A DNA stretch of 64,000 nucleotides, from positions 108,564-172,563 of the forward strand of contig NZ_SMFK01000008.1 of the NCBI RefSeq assembly GCF_004349355.1. Reading direction: 5' to 3'. This stretch comes from Flavobacterium cellulosilyticum. Lineage in GTDB: Bacteria > Bacteroidota > Bacteroidia > Flavobacteriales > Flavobacteriaceae. The notes beneath the pieces were generated by a model, which was given only the letters and a program-made list of their open reading frames with translations, ran no database searches and was not told the origin of the DNA. A program made the translations under genes and the position numbers. Shown in pieces: positions 58,591 through 64,000 of the stretch (positions are counted from its first letter, which is position 1; each line of letters opens with the position of its first letter).

Positions 58591-59604
58591 ATGAAAGTAG
58601 TCCTTCGAACATTCGACCTCAAACTTAAACATACTTTTACAATCTCAAGAGAATCTTATGATGTCCAACCAACTTTAATAGTCGAATTACAAAGTGAGGG
58701 TTTTTCTGGATATGGTGAAGCTACTTCAAATCCCTATTATAAAATTACTGTCGCATCGATGCAGCATAATTTAGAGAAAATCATTCCATTTATTGAAAAA
58801 ATAACTGATGAGACACCTGAAGAATTTTGGGATATTGCACATCGGTTATTAGGAAATGATATGTTTTCACTTTGTGCCTTAGACATTGCGTATAATGATT
58901 TGTATGCTCGAAAAAAAGATAAAAAATTATATGAATTATGGGGCTATGCTACAAATAACAATCCAAAAACCGATTTTACTATTGGTATTGACCGCATAGA
59001 AAAGATGGTGTCAAAAATGAAGGAAATGCCTTGGCCAATTTATAAAATTAAATTAGGAACAAAAGAAGATATCGCAATTGTAACTGAATTAAGGACACAT
59101 ACAGATGCTATTTTTAGAATTGATGCCAATTGTAGTTGGACCGTTGATGAAACTATTAATAATGCTGTTGAATTAAAAAAATTGGGAGTTGAATTTTTAG
59201 AACAACCATTACAAGCAGACAATTGGGAAGGACATGCTGCAGTTTTTAAACATTCAGTACTCCCTGTAATTGCAGATGAAAGCTGCATTATAGAAGACGA
59301 TGTAGCCAAATGTCACCATCATTTTCATGGTGTAAATGTAAAACTGGTAAAATGTGGTGGACTCACATCAGCTAGAAGAATGATTGCTCATGCAAAAAAA
59401 TTGGGAATGAAAACGATGGTGGGCTGCATGACAGAATCTTCGGTTGGTATTTCGGCAATTGCTCATTTACTGCCAGAACTAAATTATGTTGATATGGATG
59501 GTGCTTTACTCCTAGCAGAAGACATCGCAACAGGTATAACAATTTCGAATGGAATTATAAACTACTCCGAATTGAATGGAACTGGAGTTCAATTAATCTC
59601 CTAA
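58591..59604 (+). CDS. Dipeptide epimerase (L-Ala-D/L-Glu epimerase type)
   Basis: 337 residues, enolase superfamily. The catalytic KxK motif is at residues 152-154 (YKIKLG), metal ligands are in FRIDANCSW, LEQPL and IADESC, and the second catalytic Lys lies in VKLVKCGGLTSA (251-259). TLIVELQSEGFSGYGEATSNPYY in the capping domain fits the family. It interconverts L-Ala-D-Glu and L-Ala-L-Glu from recycled peptidoglycan. Strict substrate preference can differ between members. The next gene starts 3 bases after its stop. Confidence 0.92.
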   Translation: MKVVLRTFDLKLKHTFTISRESYDVQPTLIVELQSEGFSGYGEATSNPYYKITVASMQHNLEKIIPFIEKITDETPEEFWDIAHRLLGNDMFSLCALDIAYNDLYARKKDKKLYELWGYATNNNPKTDFTIGIDRIEKMVSKMKEMPWPIYKIKLGTKEDIAIVTELRTHTDAIFRIDANCSWTVDETINNAVELKKLGVEFLEQPLQADNWEGHAAVFKHSVLPVIADESCIIEDDVAKCHHHFHGVNVKLVKCGGLTSARRMIAHAKKLGMKTMVGCMTESSVGISAIAHLLPELNYVDMDGALLLAEDIATGITISNGIINYSELNGTGVQLIS

Positions 59605-59607
59605 ATA

Positions 59608-60618
59608 ATGACTGTAGAAAATTTTCCTGATCGAATAATTATAATTGACAATGTCGAATATCTATATTTTGGTGGAACCAATTATCTTGCAATGTCCACC
59701 AATATTGATTTTCAGCATATTTTATTTGAAAGCATCAAGAAATGGGGAACGGCATATGGCAGTTCTAGAAATTCAAATATCAAACTGTCGGTTTATGATA
59801 TTGCCGAAAAAATATTAGCAAAAAATATGGGAACAGATACTGCTTTGGCAGTTTCTTCAGGGATGATAGCAGGAAAATTTGTACTGGAATATCTTTCGAA
59901 AGTTACAAATGCAATTTTTCATTTTCCTGATACACATCCAGCTTTAATGGATTCTTCAAGTCTTCCTATAATTATAAATGGAAAACTGAACACTAAAATA
60001 TTCGATTCCACAATTTCTAAAATTGGAGTTTTAGCAGATTCAATTCCTGGATTTAAAATTGAACCTGTTGATTTAAAAATTTTGTTAGAAATTCCATATG
60101 ACAAGGAACTGTTTTTGGTTATTGACGAAACCCATAGTTTTGGAATTTATGGTAATGAGTGGCAAAATTATCTAGAAAAGGATAATATTAAAATAATAAA
60201 GATTGCCTCAATGGGAAAAGCACTAGGACTTTCAGGAGGTGTTATTGCGAGTAATTATTCTATAATTTCAGAAATTAGAAATCAAAAGACCTTTATAGGA
60301 TCTTCTGGAATGAATCCTGCTTATTTGAATACTTTTGTCAATGCACAAGAACTATATCTAGAACAAAAACAAAAATTACAACAAAATTTAAATTATTTGG
60401 ATACTCACTTTATTAATAGGAATGGATTTATATTCCATGCTAGCTATCCTGTAATTTACTTTGAAAATGCATCTGTTACCGAAAAATTATTGAACAACAG
60501 AATCATAACTACTTCTTTTAACTACACAAATAGTTCTGAAAAACTGAATCGAATTGTAATTACTGCTAATCATACTTTTCAAGATTTAGATCACCTGATA
60601 TCACAATTAAACACTTAA
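59608..60618 (+). CDS. PLP-dependent alpha-oxoamine synthase-like aminotransferase-fold enzyme
   Basis: 336 residues, fold type I PLP enzyme near 8-amino-7-oxononanoate synthase. The aldimine Lys204 lies in KIASMGKALGLSGG, and FLVIDETHSFGIYG carries the Asp that contacts the PLP ring nitrogen. YLYFGGTNYLAMS at the start is the usual substrate-loop region, followed by GSSRNSN. It is somewhat shorter than BioF. Coupled (3-base gap) to the dipeptide epimerase, so it may act on an amino acid product of that pathway rather than in biotin synthesis; no other bio genes are near. Confidence 0.82.
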   Translation: MTVENFPDRIIIIDNVEYLYFGGTNYLAMSTNIDFQHILFESIKKWGTAYGSSRNSNIKLSVYDIAEKILAKNMGTDTALAVSSGMIAGKFVLEYLSKVTNAIFHFPDTHPALMDSSSLPIIINGKLNTKIFDSTISKIGVLADSIPGFKIEPVDLKILLEIPYDKELFLVIDETHSFGIYGNEWQNYLEKDNIKIIKIASMGKALGLSGGVIASNYSIISEIRNQKTFIGSSGMNPAYLNTFVNAQELYLEQKQKLQQNLNYLDTHFINRNGFIFHASYPVIYFENASVTEKLLNNRIITTSFNYTNSSEKLNRIVITANHTFQDLDHLISQLNT

Positions 60619-60870
60619 AAACTGTTTTTAAATTAATAGATTTCGATACGGAATTTAAACTACTAATTATAAAATAAAAAAGAGTGGATATATATTCCGT
60701 ATTTGATGCAGAATAACTTCCTTTTTCTATAGGAATTGCAAATCAATTTCTATTTTTGCATAAAATAAATTGTAAATCCTAAAATTCGTTAATTTACCCC
60801 CCCAAATCGCTTTACTTTTCGGGACAAATAGACAACTAAATTATATAAGACCATAAAAATAATATCCTAC
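60619..60870. other. Intergenic region before the first PII gene
   Basis: 252 bases. A 9-bp inverted repeat ATACGGAAT/ATTCCGTAT (60646-60654 and 60694-60702) with a wide loop, and a TATTTTTG box (60751-60758) matching the -7 consensus without a suitable -33 partner. Confidence 0.4.
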
Positions 60871-61209
60871 ATGAAAAAAATAGAAGCAATTATTCGAAAA
60901 TCAAAATTTGAAAAAGTAAAAGAGGCTTTACACAAAATTGACGTTAATTTTTTTACCTTTTGGGATGTAACTGGAGTTGGAAATGAACAAGAGGGTCATG
61001 TATACCGTGGGGTTACTTATAGTACTGCTGATATTCAGAGAAGATATATTTCAATAGTGGTATCAGACCCTTTTTTAGAAAGAACTGTTGAAACAATATT
61101 AAATACAGCTTACTCTGGAATGGTTGGCGACGGAAAAATATTTGTTTCTGAAATACAGGAAACTTATAGAATAAGAACTAAAGAACATGGAATAGACGCT
61201 TTAAATTAA
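60871..61209 (+). CDS. PII nitrogen regulatory protein, copy 1
   Basis: 112 residues. MKKIEAIIRKSKFEKVKEAL starts the fold, the B-loop reads SGMVGDGKIFVSEI, and the C-terminal IRTKE matches the C-loop. The T-loop is unusual: HVYRGVTYSTADIQRRY, in which Tyr is kept at the uridylylated position of GlnB (RGAEYxVDF in E. coli) but the neighbours differ. The protein senses ATP/ADP and 2-oxoglutarate and normally gates AmtB. It differs from copy 2 (62065-62403) at about 16 of 112 positions. It stands 855 bases upstream of copy 2 and amt. Confidence 0.9.
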   Translation: MKKIEAIIRKSKFEKVKEALHKIDVNFFTFWDVTGVGNEQEGHVYRGVTYSTADIQRRYISIVVSDPFLERTVETILNTAYSGMVGDGKIFVSEIQETYRIRTKEHGIDALN

Positions 61210-62064
61210 TCCCAAAACATATTAAAAACGTTAGCTGTATTTTTAATACAGCTATAACTATACGGACTTATATTTTTCATACAATTATATATCTATACCT
61301 AAAGAGAATAACAAAATTGTTTACGCTCAAGGTAAACATTAAACTATTTATCTTCTAAATTTAATTAAAATGGAACTTCTCTTCTTTTTGAGTAGGCCAA
61401 CTATTCAATTAGCCTATAAACTAAAATAATGATTATATTTTGAACATTATAAATTCAGTTGTCTCAAAATATTAAATTAGCATTAAAATCCCATTTTATA
61501 GAGACCTAACCATATAACTTAATTTTAAACGAAACGACTAATTAATCTCATAATTAGCTTTTTCTCTATGCGTTTAAAAAACACAAATTGAGTTACACCC
61601 AACTGCTTCATGTAATTTTAATGGTCTTTGATTCTTTTTTTTTGTAAATCGAGGATTTTTTAATTTCAATTCTTAATTACCAAAAATCTATTACTATATA
61701 AAATATTTTATATTTTATTTTCTAAAAAGTAATTCATTTATCATTACCTCATTTGAATTTCAAAATTCAATCTTTAGACAAAATTTAAGTGTTTATTTAA
61801 ATCTATTCATAAATAAATTGATTTTTATATCGAAAAAATAAAGATATTTTTTAATACATACCCTCAAAATTAAGGGGTAAAAAATAACAAATCAATAAAA
61901 ATGACACTAAATACCCATATTAATTTTGGGGTTTAACATATTAATATACTTTTATAGAAATTAAAAACGAAAAAAAATGTTTAAACTAGTTTTTAATTGT
62001 AATTATATTAAATATTAAAAAAGTATTAAACATTATTACTCAATTCATTAAAAAAAAACCATTT
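61210..62064. other. 855-bp gene-free region between the two PII genes
   Basis: Very AT-rich, with no ORF I would trust on either strand. A 9-bp-stem hairpin (TAGCTGTAT/ATACAGCTA, 61232-61254) follows copy 1 but lacks a T tract. Close to copy 2, TTAATTTTGGGG (61920-61931) is an inverted match to CCCTCAAAATTAA (61861-61873) and overlaps a promoter candidate. I see no RNA gene. Confidence 0.55.
61926..61954 (+). promoter_or_regulatory. Promoter candidate for PII copy 2 and amt
   Basis: TTG at 61926-61928, 18 bases, TACTTTTA at 61947-61954 (one mismatch from TAnnTTTG), about 110 bases before the start codon. An inverted repeat (CAAAATTAA upstream, TTAATTTTG here) covers the TTG box, which could be an operator for nitrogen control. 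Confidence 0.4.
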
Positions 62065-62403
62065 ATGAAAAAAATTGAAGCAATTATTCGAAAATCAAAA
62101 TTTGATGAAGTTAAAACAGCTTTACATCAAATTGAGGTTAATTTTTTTACCTATTGGGATGTTACAGGTGTAGGAAATGAAAAAGAAGGTCATGTATATA
62201 GAGGAGTTACTTATAGCACATCCGACATTCAAAGACGTTATTTATCAATTGTGGTATCAGATCCTTATTTAGAAAGAACAGTTGAAGCAATTTTAAAAAC
62301 TGCTTACACAGGCATGGTAGGTGACGGAAAAATATTTGTTTCTGAAATTCAAGAGACCTATAGAATCCGAACAAAAGAAAGCGGAACAGATGCTGTTAAC
62401 TAA
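62065..62403 (+). CDS. PII nitrogen regulatory protein, copy 2 (GlnK-like, next to amt)
   Basis: 112 residues, very similar to copy 1 (same T-loop HVYRGVTYSTSDIQRRY, B-loop TGMVGDGKIF, C-loop IRTKE). Being 41 bases upstream of the ammonium transporter gene it takes the usual GlnK place and most likely blocks or opens Amt according to 2-oxoglutarate and ATP/ADP. The DNA has diverged from copy 1 mostly at silent sites, so the duplication is not recent. Confidence 0.92.
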   Translation: MKKIEAIIRKSKFDEVKTALHQIEVNFFTYWDVTGVGNEKEGHVYRGVTYSTSDIQRRYLSIVVSDPYLERTVEAILKTAYTGMVGDGKIFVSEIQETYRIRTKESGTDAVN

Positions 62404-62444
62404 TCGAACAAACTTAATTACAATAAACAAATAAAAGAAATATT

Positions 62445-63650
62445 ATGGATACGAATACTGCAATGGACTTAATGTGGGTGTTAATCGCCGGAAGTTTAGT
62501 GTTTTTTATGCAAGCTGGATTTACACTTGTTGAAACTGGATTTACCAGATCAAAAAACACTGGAAATATAATAATGAAAAACTTAATGGATTTCTGTATC
62601 GGAAGTGTCGCTTTCTGGGCAGTAGGATATTCATTAATGTATGGTAAATCAATAGGAGGCTTAATTGGAGACGTGAGTGAGTTTTCATTTTTCGATAGCG
62701 CTGCAGATATGCACAGCCTGTTCTTTCAAACTGTATTTGCTGCTACTGCTGCAACAATAGTTTCTGGAGCAATTGCCGAAAGAACAAAATTCACCACTTA
62801 TTTGATTTTTTCCTTATTAATGACTTTAATCATCTACCCAATTTCAGGTAGCTGGGTATGGAATGCTGGAGGATGGCTTGCAAAAATGGGTTTCACCGAT
62901 TTTGCTGGATCAACAGTAGTACATGCAGTTGGTGGTTGCGCTTCATTAGTAGCTGCAGCTTTGGTAGGACCTAGAATTGGAAAATACACAGACGGAAAAT
63001 CAAATGCAATACCTGGTCATAATTTAATGATAGGCGCATTAGGAGTATTTATTTTATGGCTAGGTTGGTTTGGTTTCAACCCTGGTTCCCAGCTTGCAAT
63101 TTCAGGAGACAATGCTTTTGCAGTTGCTAAAATATTTATTACCACAAATTTAGCTGGTGCAGCTGGTGCTTTAGCCGCCATGTTTATTACTTGGATATTT
63201 TACAAAAAACCAGATATCTCAATGACTCTTAATGGTGTTTTGGCTGGATTAGTTGGAGTTACAGCTGGTTGTGCCGCTGTTAGCCCAATTGGCGCATTAA
63301 TGATTGGACTTATCTGCGGGATCACAGTTGTTTTTTCTATTGAATTTATAGACAAAAAATTAAAAATTGACGATCCAGTTGGTGCTGTTTCAGTACACGG
63401 GGTTTGCGGAGCATTAGGAACTATATTAGTTGGAGTTTTTGCCACAGATGGTGGCTTACTTTACGGTGGTGGTTTTGAAAAACTAGGAGTTCAAACAATT
63501 GGGGTATTAGCGATCGGAGCTTGGGCAATGGGAGCCTCTTTTGTAGTTTTATTTATCCTTAAAAAAACAATTGGACTAAGGGTAACTAAAGAAGAAGAAA
63601 TAGATGGCTTAGACATTCACGAACATGGTACCAATGTTTATAACGACTAA
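62445..63650 (+). CDS. amt: Ammonium transporter
   Basis: 401 residues, eleven hydrophobic helices without a cleaved signal. DLMWVLIAGSLVFFMQAGFTLVE at the start, GAIAERTKF, DFAGSTVVHAVGG with the pore His, LGWFGFNPGS, and VHGVCGALGTILVG with the second pore His are the Amt/Rh family hallmarks. The protein imports ammonium and should be controlled by the PII protein encoded just upstream. A soluble C-terminus (ITKEEEIDGLDIHEHG-type, starting VTKEEEIDGLD) is the region that contacts PII in relatives. A terminator follows 30 bases after the stop. Confidence 0.95.
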   Translation: MDTNTAMDLMWVLIAGSLVFFMQAGFTLVETGFTRSKNTGNIIMKNLMDFCIGSVAFWAVGYSLMYGKSIGGLIGDVSEFSFFDSAADMHSLFFQTVFAATAATIVSGAIAERTKFTTYLIFSLLMTLIIYPISGSWVWNAGGWLAKMGFTDFAGSTVVHAVGGCASLVAAALVGPRIGKYTDGKSNAIPGHNLMIGALGVFILWLGWFGFNPGSQLAISGDNAFAVAKIFITTNLAGAAGALAAMFITWIFYKKPDISMTLNGVLAGLVGVTAGCAAVSPIGALMIGLICGITVVFSIEFIDKKLKIDDPVGAVSVHGVCGALGTILVGVFATDGGLLYGGGFEKLGVQTIGVLAIGAWAMGASFVVLFILKKTIGLRVTKEEEIDGLDIHEHGTNVYND

Positions 63651-63680
63651 GTTTTATAATCATCAATAGTTTAAAATAAA

Positions 63681-63715
63681 AAATGCTGACTTGTAAAAAG
63701 TCAGCATTTTTTTAT
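63681..63715 (+). terminator. Rho-independent terminator after amt
   Basis: AAATGCTGAC/GTCAGCATTT, a 10-bp perfect stem with a 9-nt loop, followed by a T run. Confidence 0.9.
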
Positions 63716-63722
63716 AAAAAAA

Positions 63723-64000
63723 TGTCCCGTCCTGAAATAGCGATACACAAAAAGTATCCTAATGGAAAAACATGAAGAAACACGCTATGTTAAGCGAACA
63801 CAAAAAGATTACTCAATGTCTTTTAAATTACAAATTGTTCAAGAAATTGAGCGAGGTCAGCTCACAGTTACAGAAGCTGCGAAGACTTATGGCATTCAAA
63901 ATAGAACAACTGTTGTTAATTGGCTAAAAAAATTCGGTAACTTTGATTGGGAAAATCAAACACCATTTACTATGTCAAAGTCACCAGAACAAAAGATCAT
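63723..64000 (+). mobile_element. Left end of an IS3-type insertion sequence, cut by window end
   Basis: The probable left end begins with TG at 63723 (TGTCCCGTCCTGAAATAG), a few bases after the amt terminator T run. The first transposase frame starts 39 bases in. The right end and target duplication lie beyond the window, so the exact boundary is not proven. Confidence 0.65.
63762..64000 (+). CDS. IS3-type transposase OrfA, partial (3' end beyond window)
   Basis: The ATG at 63762 opens a frame to the window end: EKHEETRYVKRTQKDYSMSF, then KLQIVQEIERGQLTVTEAAK and YGIQNRTTVVNWLKKFG. This is the helix-turn-helix of IS3-family OrfA (transposase_8 type), followed by the start of the linker (KSPEQKI) that leads to the leucine-zipper region. 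It binds the IS ends; the catalytic OrfB should follow outside. Confidence 0.85.
   Translation, partial: MEKHEETRYVKRTQKDYSMSFKLQIVQEIERGQLTVTEAAKTYGIQNRTTVVNWLKKFGNFDWENQTPFTMSKSPEQKI

Overview
The window looks like chromosome of a Flavobacterium-type member of the Bacteroidota. It is strongly AT-rich, start codons lack Shine-Dalgarno sequences, promoter candidates follow the Bacteroidota pattern (TTG, then TAnnTTTG), and there is a type IX secretion (T9SS) cargo protein, a GH3 enzyme next to a Nudix-type regulator, PII/Amt nitrogen genes and an IS3-type element.

Layout. 0-5.4 kb: 3' part of a DUF4159 gene, M43 metalloprotease lipoprotein, AI-2E family permease, THUMP-like methyltransferase, a small exported protein and a D-Ala-D-Ala dipeptidase. 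5.5-12.1 kb: a 1628-residue T9SS cargo protein, a gene remnant with a long palindrome, and a second AI-2E family permease. 12.3-17.2 kb: L-serine dehydratase, then a divergent Nudix-type regulator and GH3 glucosidase separated by a 25-bp palindrome. 17.2-25.6 kb: a decayed SDR gene, acyltransferase, panB, a GT2/ArnT-like pair, RluA-type pseudouridine synthase, aldehyde dehydrogenase, nitroreductase and a membrane protein. 25.7-33.1 kb: hybrid sensor kinase, YpfJ-type metallopeptidase, PAP2 phosphatase and RhlE-type helicase. 33.1-36.5 kb: REP-like repeats around a RAYT transposase whose start codon appears lost, a frameshifted small gene, and comM.

36.5-57.7 kb, all on the minus strand: the highlight, an apparently complete extracellular contractile injection system (eCIS, Afp/PVC/AlgoCIS type) in one tightly packed operon of 17 genes. 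In transcription order: Pvc16-like cap (DUF4255), one sheath, two tube proteins, DUF5908 (Pvc6), Pvc7-like CIS_tube/LysM protein, VgrG-like spike (Pvc8), PAAR tip (Pvc10), gp25 (Pvc9), two large baseplate proteins (Pvc11/12), two uncharacterised proteins (835 and 234 aa), tape measure (Pvc14), a DUF4157 (eCIS core domain) effector candidate, an uncharacterised 144-aa protein, and the AAA+ ATPase (Pvc15). No capsid, portal, terminase or integrase is present, so it is not a prophage; there are no TssJLM or ClpV genes, so it is not a canonical type VI system.

57.7-64 kb: an 880-bp gene-free leader upstream of the eCIS operon, L-Ala-D/L-Glu epimerase with a PLP-dependent aminotransferase-fold enzyme, two PII paralogues separated by 855 bp, the ammonium transporter with a clear terminator, and the start of an IS3-type element cut by the window end. 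I saw no tRNA, rRNA or CRISPR array.
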